From: Bremerella volcania
GTDB taxonomy: Bacteria; Planctomycetota; Planctomycetia; Pirellulales; Pirellulaceae
Assembly: GCF_007748115.1 (NCBI RefSeq)
Contig: NZ_CP036289.1
Span: 124,001 to 188,000 of the forward strand
DNA: 64,000 nt
Direction: 5' to 3'
In this document: one piece after another, positions 28,999-37,787 of the stretch
How positions within the stretch are numbered: position 1 is the first letter of the stretch
Layout: every line of letters begins with the position of its first letter
Notes under the pieces: generated by a model
What the model was told of the DNA's origin: nothing
The model's database searches: none
The model's input: only the letters and a program-made list of their open reading frames with translations
Program-made: the position numbers and the translations under genes

Positions 28999-30342
28999 AT
29001 GGGCGGCGAACTGGCAACGCTGAGTTTGATCTTTCTGGGACTGGCCATCGTGATTGTCTTCGCAGGCAATTTCATGGCCAAAGCGGCCGACGTCATAGGC
29101 GAAAAGTCGGGCATGGGTGCCTCGCTGGCCGGCCTGGTCCTGCTTGCCGCGGCGACCAGCTTGCCGGAGTTCGCGATCAACATCAACGCGGTTCGCTTGC
29201 CCGATAGCACCCAAGGGGTCGACCTCACGCTGGGCAACGTGCTGGGCAGCTCGCTCTTCAATCTGTTGATTCTGGGGATCGTCGACTTGATCTTCCACTC
29301 GAAGGCCCGGATGTTCTCGTCGATCTCTTCGGCGCACGCATTATCGGCGCTGGTCAGCATGGCGCTCATTGCGATCGTGGTGCTGTTCCTGCTGCTGGAA
29401 CGGGACGCGATCGGCATTCCCCTCCACATCTGGCACATGGGGATCGGAACGATCGCGTGCGGCGTGTTTTATATCTTTTCGGTGCGGTTGATCTATCTCG
29501 ATCAACACATGGCCTCGAAGCTGGAACAGGAGAAGCAAAGCCCCGAGGAAGAACCGACGGCAAAGTCAGGCATGTCCCTCGGCGTCGCGATTTTGATCTA
29601 CCTGGCTACCACCGTCGTGATCTTCATCGCCGCGGCGTACCTGGCACCGACGGCCGACCGCATTGCTGAAATCACCGGCCTGGGCGGAACGTTCATCGGC
29701 AGCACGCTGTTGGCACTGACCACCAGCCTGCCCGAGTTCGTCACGACGATCGTCGCGGTGCTGATCGGCGCGGCTGACATGGCGATCGGCAACATCCTGG
29801 GAAGCAACACCTTCAACATCGCGATCCTGCTGCCGGTCGACGCGATCTACACCAAGGGCTCGCTGCTGGCCGACGCCAGCCCCGTGCACGCGATGACCGG
29901 TGCCGCGGTCATTTTGCTGACGTGCGTCGCCACGATGGGCATTCTGTACCGAGCCGAGAAGAAGTACTCGATCATCGAGCCGGACGCGCTGCTGGTGGTG
30001 CTACTGAGCCTGCTCTCGATCTGGGGGATCTACCAGTTAACCAGGCCCACCGGCGAACCGGAAATCAAGGAGGAGCCACAAGTCGAAGAGGTCTCGTATC
30101 ATCAACCTCGGGTAGGGTGCGAGCAGCGCAGTCAATCCCCCTCACCCCCGAGGACGGTGGAGAGGGGACAAGATGAGTCAGCGTGCCCTCCAAGTATGTG
30201 CCATTGGGCTTGCGCCCCTGGCTATTATCTGCCGCCCTTTCAGGGCTTCGCAGGCACTAGCTTTTCAACGTTTCCGTCCACTCTTCCAGCATCTGGAACT
30301 GTTTCGCGAAGTCGTTCTCTTCCGTCCCTAGGGGCGACTTGA
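28999..30342 (+). CDS. Sodium/calcium exchanger (CaCA family) with run-on tail
   Basis: This is a cation/Ca2+ antiporter with two repeated halves. The alpha repeats read AAATSLPEFAININAVRL and LALTTSLPEFVTTIVAVLIG, each followed by a GNVLGSSLFN or GNILGSNTFN motif; about ten membrane segments span residues 1-345. It starts 6 bases after the aldo/keto reductase. The last ~85 codons (from about 30090) cross an intergenic palindrome repeat and the end of the opposite gene and look non-natural in composition (SPSPPRTVERGQDES), so the original stop was probably lost. The product is about 447 residues if the frame is used. Confidence 0.85.
   Translation: MGGELATLSLIFLGLAIVIVFAGNFMAKAADVIGEKSGMGASLAGLVLLAAATSLPEFAININAVRLPDSTQGVDLTLGNVLGSSLFNLLILGIVDLIFHSKARMFSSISSAHALSALVSMALIAIVVLFLLLERDAIGIPLHIWHMGIGTIACGVFYIFSVRLIYLDQHMASKLEQEKQSPEEEPTAKSGMSLGVAILIYLATTVVIFIAAAYLAPTADRIAEITGLGGTFIGSTLLALTTSLPEFVTTIVAVLIGAADMAIGNILGSNTFNIAILLPVDAIYTKGSLLADASPVHAMTGAAVILLTCVATMGILYRAEKKYSIIEPDALLVVLLSLLSIWGIYQLTRPTGEPEIKEEPQVEEVSYHQPRVGCEQRSQSPSPPRTVERGQDESACPPSMCHWACAPGYYLPPFQGFAGTSFSTFPSTLPASGTVSRSRSLPSLGAT
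30135..30172. repeat. Intergenic imperfect palindrome, family copy 2
   Basis: The unit reads ATCCCCCTCACCCCCGAGG and then GGTGGAGAGGGGACAAG. It belongs to the same family as the repeats at 26185, 33014, 44031 and 57690. Here it lies inside the extended reading frame of the exchanger, which suggests that insertion or drift of the repeat extended the gene. Confidence 0.55.
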
Positions 30343-31459
30343 AGAAGCACGAGAGTTGCGTTTGCAGGCCGGTGCATCCTGAGCGGCGGGCCAGGTCGGC
30401 GAAGCGGGCCAGGTCGATCACCAGTGGGGCGGCCAGCAGCGAGTCGGCCCCTTGCCAGATGAACTGCATCACCATCGGCGTGCCCAGGAAGCCTTGGAAG
30501 TGGATGTGATCCCAGGCCGTCTTCCAGTCTCCCATGCTGTCGATGTTTTCGATGGTGACCAGTGTCTGCGGCGTGTAGCCGAAGATCTTGCTCAGCAGGC
30601 GATCCTTACTGACCGCTTTGGTCTTCTTGTTTTCGGGATCGTCGAGCACCTTGGCGTCCATGTTGCCGAAGATGTTGTGCCCGACCCAGCTCATCACTTT
30701 GAAGTTACGATTGGCGAACATCGGGGCCAGCGTGCTTTTGAGGAGCGTTTCGCCTGTCTTGCCGTCGTGCCCCATGTGGCAGGTCCCCTTCGACTTGGCT
30801 AGGTCGTCCAGGGCATCGATCGCCGTCCCCAGCGAAGGGGTGAAGTTGATGAATGCGTAGCCCAGTTCCAGGGTGGCGATCCCATACAGCGAACTGGCTG
30901 GCAGCTTGCAATCGTTGGAGGCAAGCTGCGGCTCGAGTTCTTTCCAGCTTTTTGGGAACTGCGCGCCATCGACCGGGGGCTCGGTCGACGAGATGTTCAC
31001 CACCACCACATTGTCCAGGCGGTTGGACGTGGCGAAGTCGGTGATATGCCCCTTCAAGCGATCGACTGCTTCCCGAGGCGTTTCCTTAAGTGACTGCAGC
31101 TTGGCGTGGGCGAACTCGGTGATCTTCTTGCCGGCGTTGATCAGGGTGCCGTCGTGGATGTTCCCGTCGAGCGCGGTCAGGTCGTCTTTGATCTTCTCGA
31201 CCAGGCGGCCATCGATCGCACGGCTCTCAAAGACCATCTTGTACGCTTCGTCCAAGAGGCTCACGTCGCGAATGTCGTGGCCGCCGATGACGATGTCATT
31301 CCACTGGGCCAGATCCAGGTGTTCGAACTGCTTTAGTTCGCTGACCAGTCCGACGGTCTCGGTCAGGCCCTTCTTCAGCGCGAGCAGTCCAACAATGGTG
31401 GTGGTGGCGACGCCGCCTTTAGCGCCAATCAGCCAGATCCCGGTACGCGAGCCTGCCAT
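30257..31459 (-). CDS. Myo-inositol-1-phosphate synthase family protein
   Basis: The family converts glucose-6-phosphate to inositol-phosphate using NAD+. The N-terminal Rossmann motif reads GIWLIGAKGGVATTTIVGL, and the later KKTKAVSKDRLLSKIFGY and VGHNIFGNMDAKVL match the catalytic core. Length is 400 aa from the ATG at 31459; the frame is open for 19 more codons upstream. Its 3' end overlaps the run-on tail of the exchanger gene by 86 bases in convergent orientation. Inositol phosphate could feed inositol lipids or osmolytes; no companion phosphatase is in the window. Confidence 0.88.
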   Translation of the reverse strand: MAGSRTGIWLIGAKGGVATTTIVGLLALKKGLTETVGLVSELKQFEHLDLAQWNDIVIGGHDIRDVSLLDEAYKMVFESRAIDGRLVEKIKDDLTALDGNIHDGTLINAGKKITEFAHAKLQSLKETPREAVDRLKGHITDFATSNRLDNVVVVNISSTEPPVDGAQFPKSWKELEPQLASNDCKLPASSLYGIATLELGYAFINFTPSLGTAIDALDDLAKSKGTCHMGHDGKTGETLLKSTLAPMFANRNFKVMSWVGHNIFGNMDAKVLDDPENKKTKAVSKDRLLSKIFGYTPQTLVTIENIDSMGDWKTAWDHIHFQGFLGTPMVMQFIWQGADSLLAAPLVIDLARFADLARRSGCTGLQTQLSCFFKSPLGTEENDFAKQFQMLEEWTETLKS

Positions 31460-31812
31460 CGGTAAGTTTCTTTCCAAATCAAAAGGCGAAAAATCAATTC
31501 GTCGCGATACCAACATTGGGCCTGGTTCGGGGTGAGCGTCATCGCCATGAGGCTCACCATTTCGCTACGACCGGTTCCGAATTATGGGTGGGAACAAACC
31601 AGGCAGGCATCGCGAGGAAGGGTGAAGCTTACCATTATGATCGGTTTGGGCGGGAAATTCACCCCGTTAAAGGGGCGGGTCACCGAAGAATCCGCCGCAT
31701 TTTTTCCTAGTTTGGGACTTTTCGGACACGATTGCGAACTATCAGACACCACCAGCATCTCGTAAAATGAACGCGTTTGTTTGCTTCAGCCCCTTCTTAC
31801 CAATGGAAGTTT
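31460..31812. other. Divergent intergenic region, promoters expected
   Basis: This 353-base stretch separates the divergent inositol-phosphate synthase and aminotransferase genes and must hold the promoters of both. I find no convincing -35/-10 pair, palindromic operator, riboswitch or RNA gene. A GGAAG ribosome-binding site lies just before the aminotransferase ATG. Confidence 0.5.
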
Positions 31813-33006
31813 ATGTTCCAGCACGTCGAAACGGCTCCCCCGGACGCAATCCTGGGTCTTAACGAAGCCTTCCGTAACGATCCCAACCCGGAGAAGATCA
31901 ACCTGAGCGTGGGCGTCTACAAAGACGAACAAGGGGTGACGCCGGTCCTGAAGTGCGTCAAGGAAGCCGAGAAGCGTTTGCTGGAAGGGGAGAGCACCAA
32001 GAGCTACCTCCCGATCGACGGCCGAGCTGGCTACAACAGCGCGGTCCGCAAGCTGATGTTTGGTGCCGATCACGAAGTGATCACCTCCAATCGTGCGGTC
32101 ACCGTTCAGTCGCCTGGTGGTACGGGTGCCCTACGCGTCGCTGGCGACTTCATCGCCGATAGCTTTCCCGGTGCGTCGGTGTGGCTCAGCCAACCTACCT
32201 GGCCCAACCATCCCAACATCTTCACCGCCGCTGGCCTCGGCCTGAAGACCTACCCCTACTTCAATAAGGCGACCAACGGCCTCGATTTCGAAGGCATGCT
32301 CGGCGCGTTGCAGGGTGCCGCCAAGGGGGACGTCGTCCTCTTGCACGGCTGTTGCCACAACCCGACCGGCATCGATCCGACGCCCCAGCAGTGGAAAGCG
32401 ATCGCCGATCTGATTCAGGAAAAGGAACTGCTGCCGCTGTTGGACTTCGCCTACCAGGGCTTCGGCGATGGTCTTTCCGAAGACGCCATCGGCCTTCGCG
32501 AGATCGCTCGACCTGGGCAAGAGATGCTGATCTGCAGCAGCTTCAGCAAGAACTTTGGCCTGTACAACGAACGCGTCGGTGCCCTGACGGCGGTTGCCAC
32601 CTGCGAAGCCGAAGCAACGGCGGTGCTCAGCCAGTTGAAGAAGGTGATCCGCTCGAACTACTCGAACCCGCCCACGCACGGTGCCGCGGTCGTCGAGACC
32701 GTTCTCACCGATGATTCGCTGCGTGCGACGTGGGAAGACGAACTGACCCACATGCGCGACCGCATCAACGGCATTCGCAAGCTGTTCGTCGATAAGATCT
32801 CGGCCTGTGGCATCGACCAGGACTTCTCCTTCATCCAGCAGCAGAAGGGGATGTTCAGCTTCTCGGGGCTCAATCAGATGCAGGTCGACCAGCTCCGCAG
32901 CGAAATGAGCATCTACATCGTCGGTTCGGGGCGCATCAACGTGGCTGGCATCAGCGAAGCCAACGTCGACCGCCTATGCGAAGGCATCAAAAAGGTGACC
33001 AGCTAA
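31813..33006 (+). CDS. Class I aspartate/aromatic aminotransferase
   Basis: This is a PLP-dependent aminotransferase of the AspC/TyrB type. The start is the ATG at 31813, six bases after a GGAAG ribosome-binding site; it yields 397 aa beginning MFQHVETAPPDAILGLNEAF as in AspC. The PLP lysine is in CSSFSKNFGLYNERVG, and the Asn-Pro-Thr-Gly motif appears as HNPTGIDPTPQQW. Other PLP contacts are SPGGTGAL and LDFAYQGFGDG. It makes aspartate, phenylalanine or tyrosine from the matching keto acids; the exact preference cannot be read. Confidence 0.95.
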   Translation: MFQHVETAPPDAILGLNEAFRNDPNPEKINLSVGVYKDEQGVTPVLKCVKEAEKRLLEGESTKSYLPIDGRAGYNSAVRKLMFGADHEVITSNRAVTVQSPGGTGALRVAGDFIADSFPGASVWLSQPTWPNHPNIFTAAGLGLKTYPYFNKATNGLDFEGMLGALQGAAKGDVVLLHGCCHNPTGIDPTPQQWKAIADLIQEKELLPLLDFAYQGFGDGLSEDAIGLREIARPGQEMLICSSFSKNFGLYNERVGALTAVATCEAEATAVLSQLKKVIRSNYSNPPTHGAAVVETVLTDDSLRATWEDELTHMRDRINGIRKLFVDKISACGIDQDFSFIQQQKGMFSFSGLNQMQVDQLRSEMSIYIVGSGRINVAGISEANVDRLCEGIKKVTS

Positions 33007-33013
33007 GACTCAT

Positions 33014-33058
33014 CCTGTCCCCTCTCCCTTCCCAAGGGAGAGGGCTAGGGTGAGGGTT
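33014..33058. repeat. Intergenic imperfect palindrome, family copy 3
   Basis: The core CCCTCTCCCTTCCC pairs perfectly with AAGGGAGAGGG across a short loop, then a tail GGCTAGGGTGAGGG follows. It lies directly after the aminotransferase stop and before the convergent HEAT-like gene, in the position expected of a terminator, but has no T-tract. It is the most symmetric member of the five-copy family in the window. Confidence 0.6.
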
Positions 33059-33145
33059 GAAGAACCAGGTACCAGTCTGGCTCCTTCAACATGCCTGAGT
33101 AAAGACAAAATCTCCTAAGCCCCAACAGGGGCGAGGGAATCCGAA

Positions 33146-34738
33146 TTACTCCGCTTCTTCCTGATCCGACAAGCTCTCGTGCAAGGAAACCCACTCAGGC
33201 CGGTCCTCGTTAAAAGCCTGTAAATATTCGCGGCCGGCGTGGACGTAATAGGCCTCGCGGGGGCCGACGGGGTGTCGGCTTTCGCCTGCTGGGTAGAACG
33301 TCGTTTGGCGAAGATCGGCGACCGCGGTGCCGGCTTGGCCGTCGCGGCGGGTGGCTGCTATCAGTCGCACATCGCCAAAGAAGAACCCCAGCATCGCCGG
33401 TTGGGGTGTCTCGTACCCTTCGCTGGCGACGCGCTGCAGAAGATTATTGGCCAACTCTTGTTGATTGGGCTGCCACATGTTCGGCTCCAGCTCGAACACC
33501 TCGGGATGCTCGGCCTGCCATCCGGCGAAGGCCGCGTAGATATCTGGCAGCGGCAGGGAAGTGAGGTCGACGGCGAAGCTTTGGGTGACGGGCCCCACAA
33601 TGCCCACGCTCTGAAACGTTCCGCCAGGCATGTGATAGGCGTACTGAATCAGGTGACACCGCTGCGTCTCTTCAAACCCAGGCCAACCCAACTCTCGGCT
33701 GTCGACCTGGTGCACTTCGTGCGGCGGCATGCCGAACTGGGTATCCAGCGAAAGCCACGCGGCGAGTTCTCCTTCGACCTTGGCTTGCTCCGATTGATGC
33801 TCGGCCGGGATCTTGGCCAGCATGTCGAGTTCTTCCGCCACGGCCAACACGCGCGGGCGACAAACCGGCTCAGCGGCCAGTTCCACCAAAAGCTCTTTCC
33901 CTTCTTCGTTCCCCAGTTTGGCCAGCGCGATGGCCGCGTCGGCCTTTAGTTTGCGATGCTTTAAGTCTAATGCTGACTTGAGTTTACCGACTGCCTTCTC
34001 GTCACCAATGAGGGCGAACGCGTCGCAAATGGCCAGGGCAATCGAGGTTGCTTCGGTCACGGCGACCTTGGCGGTGGCGAAGTCCTTGGCTTCCTTGGGT
34101 GGCTCCGATTCAAACTTCGAGAGTCGCGCGACCAGGCCCGAGAAAAGTTCTCCTAGCGCTTCGACGCGGTCAGATGCCGGATGCCTGGCGACCATGCCTT
34201 GTCGCGTGACGTAGTTGGCCAGGTCCAACACGAGCGACGCGACCGAGAGATGCGACAGCGCTTCAAGAAGTTTTGGAAAAAGTGTCTCGGTAGGAAGTTC
34301 GTCCTGACGCAAAAGCGGAACAAAAGCAATCGCCGCTGCGTTGGAATTCGAAGGTGGTTGTTCGACGACCAACTCGGCAAACAACTGGAGCGCCGCTTCA
34401 CTGCCGGTGGCCGACAACAGCGCGAGCAACAAGTGCCCCATGCGATGCGTCGCGCCCCACTTTCGGTACGCGGTCGCGATGCGATGAAGGTCGTCCGCTT
34501 CGAGGTCTTCTGCGCCGCGCAGCCGCATCGCCAACAGGTTCAAAACACGATCGAGAAAACGCCGCTGAGGATCGGTGATCTCGGGTGGAACCGACTCTAA
34601 AAACCGCAAAATCCCCGAGATTTCTAGTTCTTCGGCGCTAAGAATCCACTGCAGCGCTTCCTTGTGCGAGACCAGTGCTGCGAGGGTTTGATCTCCTTCC
34701 AGCCAGCCACTGAGAGCGGCATTCAATCGATCCGACAT
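33146..34738 (-). CDS. HEAT-repeat-like protein of unknown function
   Basis: The 530-residue product has an N-terminal helical half resembling HEAT or ARM repeats (for example DRLNAALSGWLEGDQT; GDEKAVGKLKSALDLKHRKL; DAAIALAKLGNEEGKELLVE) and a C-terminal half (from about residue 345) that is more beta-rich and ends in a glutamate tail. I do not recognise the C-terminal domain. No signal peptide or membrane segment is seen. The ATG at 34738 is preferred over an extension to 34804, which adds 22 residues of low-quality sequence. Context gives no function. Confidence 0.72.
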   Translation of the reverse strand: MSDRLNAALSGWLEGDQTLAALVSHKEALQWILSAEELEISGILRFLESVPPEITDPQRRFLDRVLNLLAMRLRGAEDLEADDLHRIATAYRKWGATHRMGHLLLALLSATGSEAALQLFAELVVEQPPSNSNAAAIAFVPLLRQDELPTETLFPKLLEALSHLSVASLVLDLANYVTRQGMVARHPASDRVEALGELFSGLVARLSKFESEPPKEAKDFATAKVAVTEATSIALAICDAFALIGDEKAVGKLKSALDLKHRKLKADAAIALAKLGNEEGKELLVELAAEPVCRPRVLAVAEELDMLAKIPAEHQSEQAKVEGELAAWLSLDTQFGMPPHEVHQVDSRELGWPGFEETQRCHLIQYAYHMPGGTFQSVGIVGPVTQSFAVDLTSLPLPDIYAAFAGWQAEHPEVFELEPNMWQPNQQELANNLLQRVASEGYETPQPAMLGFFFGDVRLIAATRRDGQAGTAVADLRQTTFYPAGESRHPVGPREAYYVHAGREYLQAFNEDRPEWVSLHESLSDQEEAE

Positions 34739-35301
34739 GGACTTCACTTTCGCATGGAACAACGGCGGACAACAACTTGGTCCATCTACTAGTCTAAAGG
34801 GCAAAGTGCTTGATCGCGACCACCACCAGCGCGTCTTTCCAAGGTTCGCGGCGCTTCATCGAGCATGACTACGCGAAAGTATTTCCATGAACTGAGCGGC
34901 TCGCGTTGAAGTTTTTCTGAACAAATTCGATTCGAGGTTCGATAATTCACCTTGACGAAAGAAAGGCAAAGTTGATTCAATTTGCGAGAAGTAGTTTTTC
35001 AGTCATCACCTCACGTCGCTTAAGCAGTTTGGTGGCGCGTTGAAGCGTTGACGAAATGAAAAACTCCGGCTTGAAAAATCCCGCGAGGATGCCGAGTCGA
35101 ACAGGGGTGAAGCGGCCTTGGCCGAAGTTCTCCCGATCGAATCTGCCATGCATTCGGACGGATGAAAATGGATGTTCAATCTCTCACATGTATGTGGGAG
35201 TTCGGCATAACTGCCAATGCAGATTCGAGAGGACTTTTGTGATGCCCCGAAAGCCCTCTCTAAAAACCCCGGGCATCGAATCTTGAGGAGCCCACGGAAC
35301 G
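34739..35301. other. Long gene-poor interval
   Basis: This 563-base interval separates the divergent HEAT-like and H1-like genes. I see a hairpin at about 35177-35196 (CTCTCACAT/ATGTGGGAG) and a weak TTGACG element at 34952, but no convincing gene. A 76-codon frame (35056-35286) lacks recognisable features. It likely contains the promoters of both flanking genes and possibly a long 5' leader of the H1-like mRNA. Confidence 0.45.
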
Positions 35302-35565
35302 ATGGCAACCAAGAAGAAAGCTGCACCAAAGAAGACCGCCAAGAAAGCACCTGCCAAAAAGGCTGCCCCTAAGAAGGCTGCTAAGAAGACGGTCAAAAAG
35401 GCTGCAAAGAAGGCTGCCCCTAAAAAGGCCGCTAAGAAGACGGTGAAGAAGGCTGCTGCGAAGAAAGCTTCGCCAAAGAAGGCCGCCAAGAAGACCGCTA
35501 AGAAGAAGACCACCAAGAAGGCTGCCGCTAAGAAGCCTGCTGCTCCAGCAACTCCAGCCACCTAA
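35302..35565 (+). CDS. Lys/Ala-rich H1-like DNA-binding protein
   Basis: The 87-residue protein is almost entirely Lys, Ala, Pro and Thr, built from repeats of the KKAAPKKAAKKTVKKA kind, and resembles the C-terminal tail of histone H1 and bacterial Hc1/AlgP-like proteins. Such proteins bind and compact DNA non-specifically. Planctomycetes have condensed nucleoids, so a nucleoid role is plausible. There is no globular domain. The repeats are internally similar at the DNA level too, so copy number could vary between strains. It is preceded by GAGGAG about 12 bases upstream of the ATG. Confidence 0.82.
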   Translation: MATKKKAAPKKTAKKAPAKKAAPKKAAKKTVKKAAKKAAPKKAAKKTVKKAAAKKASPKKAAKKTAKKKTTKKAAAKKPAAPATPAT

Positions 35566-35573
35566 GGCTTGAC

Positions 35574-35602
35574 GGCCGAGCCATCAACTCGGCCGACATT
35601 GG
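35574..35602 (+). terminator. Rho-independent terminator candidate of the H1-like gene
   Basis: The perfect stem GGCCGAG/CTCGGCC with a seven-base loop lies 9 bases after the H1-like stop and is followed at about 8 bases by TTTTT. The stem is close to the gene, but the T-run is slightly detached, so efficiency is uncertain. Confidence 0.5.
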
Positions 35603-35655
35603 TTTTTCTTCGACGAGGTCCCCCCCAGGGGCGGCCTGGCATATAACGACGAGAA

Positions 35656-35704
35656 AGGCCGAACCTTTGTCCCGTAGGCGTCCTACGGGCCAGCGGTTCG
35701 GCCT
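35656..35704 (+). terminator. Two-tiered hairpin, terminator or repeat
   Basis: The outer stem AGGCCGAACC pairs with GGTTCGGCCT and encloses a second perfect stem CCCGTAGG/CCTACGGG. ATTTGTTT follows. The nested shape is more elaborate than a simple terminator and could be a structural RNA or a dispersed repeat. Together with the preceding hairpin it makes this 357-base interval strongly structured; otherwise the interval holds nothing I can identify. Confidence 0.5.
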
Positions 35705-35931
35705 ATTTGTTTGCGCATACAGGACTTCCGAGGGGGCCGCTCGATTGTCCTATCGCCGTTTGTACATTATCGTTAGGGCTTATTGTTTTGACGCAGAACT
35801 TGCGGCAGCAGCTGGTCAACGTTCCGAGCAAGTGTCATCGTAGCCCCCAGTGTCGGCCCCGACGGAGCGATCGCTAGGTGAAAGCCTTTGGCTTTTAGCG
35901 GTCGCCCCCTTGGGGCTGGCAAGTGAAAGAC

Positions 35932-37293
35932 ATGCTCAGATGGGTTGGACCTGCTCGAGAAACCGCTGACGACAACAACGACGTCTTGCTTCCTGGCGAC
36001 GTCCCACTTAGAGAAACGGTCCCAACCTTGTCGACCCCTGAAGATACCCCAGAAAAGAAGTTCACCGACCTCAACCTTTCCGAAAAGATGCTCGCGGCGC
36101 TGAAAGAGGCCCGCTACGAGGTCCCCTCGCCCATCCAAGCCGGAGTCATTCCCTTGGCCCTGGAAGGGAAAGACATCCTCGGTCAGGCCCGCACCGGTAC
36201 CGGCAAGACGGCCGCGTTCGGCATTCCGATCATCGAGACCCTTCCTTCCGGCAAAGGGCCGCACGCATTGATCCTGGTGCCGACCCGCGAGTTGGCGGTC
36301 CAGGTTCGCGACGAGATCGCCAAGCTATCCAAAGGGATGAGCATCCAAACGGTGGCCATCTACGGCGGCAAGCCGATCAAGGGGCAGATGGACAAGCTGA
36401 AGCGAAACCCCGACATCATCGTCGGGACGCCAGGCCGCGTGATCGATCACATGACACGGCGGTCCCTCTCGCTCGACTACCTCAGCATAGTCGTGCTCGA
36501 CGAAGCCGACCGCATGCTCGACATTGGTTTCCGGCCTGACATCGAGAAGATTCTGCGCCGCTGCCCCGAACAGCGCCAGACGATGCTGCTGAGCGCCACC
36601 GTTCCTCCCCCGATCGAGCGCCTGGCCAACCGCTATATGCGCGATCCGGTGAAGGTCGACTTCTCTCCCAAGAACATCTCGGCCGACACGATCGAGCAGC
36701 ACTACTTCACGGTCGATGGGCCCAAGAAGATGGAACTCCTGGTCCGCCTGCTTCGCCGCGAGCAGCCGACCAAGTGCATCGTCTTCTGCCGAACCAAGCG
36801 CGGCACCGAGAAGCTCTTCCAGCGTCTGCAAAAGAAGACCAAGCTGGTCCGCTGCATCCACGGCGACATGCACCAGGGAGCCCGCAACCGCACGATCTCC
36901 GACTTCAAGGCGAACAAGTATCGCATCCTGATCGCCACCGACGTGGTAGGCCGCGGGATCGACATCTCAGACGTGACGTTGATTGTGAATTACGACGTGC
37001 CGGAATACTCCGACGACTACGTCCACCGCGTGGGACGCACCGGCCGCATGGGGAAGGAAGGGGTCGCGTATACCTTCGTGACGCCGGAAGAAGGGAATCA
37101 GCTGACGCGGATCGAGATGCGGATCGACAAGCTGTTGATTCGTGACGAAATCGAAGGGTTCGACCCGTACGTGAAGACGTCGGTCGAAACGAGTCCGACG
37201 CATGCCCGCGATACCGACGGAACTGCTCCGGCCGAAGAAAAGAAAGAGCCACCCAAGAAGGCTCCCCGTCGCCGCCACCGCCGGGCACTTTAG
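35932..37293 (+). CDS. DEAD-box ATP-dependent RNA helicase
   Basis: The helicase core is complete: Q motif (SPIQAG), Walker A ARTGTGKT at residues 86-93, PTRELA, the DEAD box at 190-193, SAT, then the C-terminal domain with ARNRTISDFK, ATDVVGRGIDI and HRVGRTGRMG. Such proteins unwind structured RNA in ribosome assembly or mRNA decay. The 453-residue product starts at the ATG 35932; a GTG at 35923 is an alternative. An acidic N-terminal tail and a Lys/Arg-rich C-terminal tail (KKAPRRRHRRAL) flank the core, the latter a likely RNA-binding region. Confidence 0.95.
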   Translation: MLRWVGPARETADDNNDVLLPGDVPLRETVPTLSTPEDTPEKKFTDLNLSEKMLAALKEARYEVPSPIQAGVIPLALEGKDILGQARTGTGKTAAFGIPIIETLPSGKGPHALILVPTRELAVQVRDEIAKLSKGMSIQTVAIYGGKPIKGQMDKLKRNPDIIVGTPGRVIDHMTRRSLSLDYLSIVVLDEADRMLDIGFRPDIEKILRRCPEQRQTMLLSATVPPPIERLANRYMRDPVKVDFSPKNISADTIEQHYFTVDGPKKMELLVRLLRREQPTKCIVFCRTKRGTEKLFQRLQKKTKLVRCIHGDMHQGARNRTISDFKANKYRILIATDVVGRGIDISDVTLIVNYDVPEYSDDYVHRVGRTGRMGKEGVAYTFVTPEEGNQLTRIEMRIDKLLIRDEIEGFDPYVKTSVETSPTHARDTDGTAPAEEKKEPPKKAPRRRHRRAL

Positions 37294-37359
37294 TGTATCA
37301 TCCAACTTGACCATGCTCATGCCTTCGTGAGCATGTGAATCTGAAATGAACCGCAGTGC

Positions 37360-37772
37360 CGTAGACTGGGTCGAGACCTCAATGTTACCCACATTTTGTT
37401 CGTAATATCTCACAGCCGCGGAGGATCAGAAGGAGTTTTTCCAATCCGCGCCAGAGGGTTTGCCAGCCGGGGCGGCCGTCGCATTTTCGGCCGAGGTGAC
37501 CTCCCAGGCCGCCCAGGTGTTTGACGAACTCTTCAAGCGTCATCGTCGTTGCATTGATCTTGGGTGCTCGGGGACTGGGGCGCTGTCGTACTTTGGTGAT
37601 CGTCTTGACCCACTGTGCGGGCACGACTTCTATGGCTGGGTGGTCGGGGTGCACACCGAATGCCAAAAGCAAAACAAGCACAATTCCGCAGAAAACGAAG
37701 ACAGGCGTTGTAAGAATTACGAGCTAGCGTGGTAGAAATGTGGGTAACATTGAGGTCTCTACCCAGTCTGCG
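37360..37772. mobile_element. Internally deleted IS4-like element (MITE-like) with 36-bp inverted repeats
   Basis: The ends 37360-37395 and 37737-37772 are inverted copies of each other, 36 bases long with only about two mismatches; the shared core is GGTAACATTGAGGTCTC. Between them lies a 98-codon minus-strand frame with the C-terminal signature of an IS4-family transposase. The element is ~413 bp, far shorter than a full IS4 member (about 1.3-1.6 kb), so it has lost most of the transposase but kept both ends. It could be moved in trans by a full-length relative elsewhere in the genome. Confidence 0.75.
37385..37681 (-). pseudogene. IS4-family transposase C-terminal remnant
   Basis: Near the C-terminus the frame reads GGHLGRKCDGRPGWQTLWRG, closely resembling the GGFLGRKxDGxPGxxTLWRG end of IS4-type DDE transposases, where it follows the catalytic Glu. 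The DDE catalytic residues themselves are gone. The N-terminal part of the frame (EFVKHLGGLGG) fits the helical region before this motif. It is enclosed by the element's inverted repeats, so it is a decayed transposase rather than a host gene. Confidence 0.75.
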
Positions 37773-37787
37773 AAAATTGAACCAACA

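Noticed and set aside
35184-35561. Hydrophobic minus-strand frame of 125 codons opposite the H1-like gene
   Set aside because: It is the antisense of Lys-rich repeats, which automatically reads as Phe/Leu/Ala-rich sequence; not a membrane protein.
37460-37735. Plus-strand 91-codon frame within the IS4-like element
   Set aside because: It is antisense to the transposase remnant and has no independent support.
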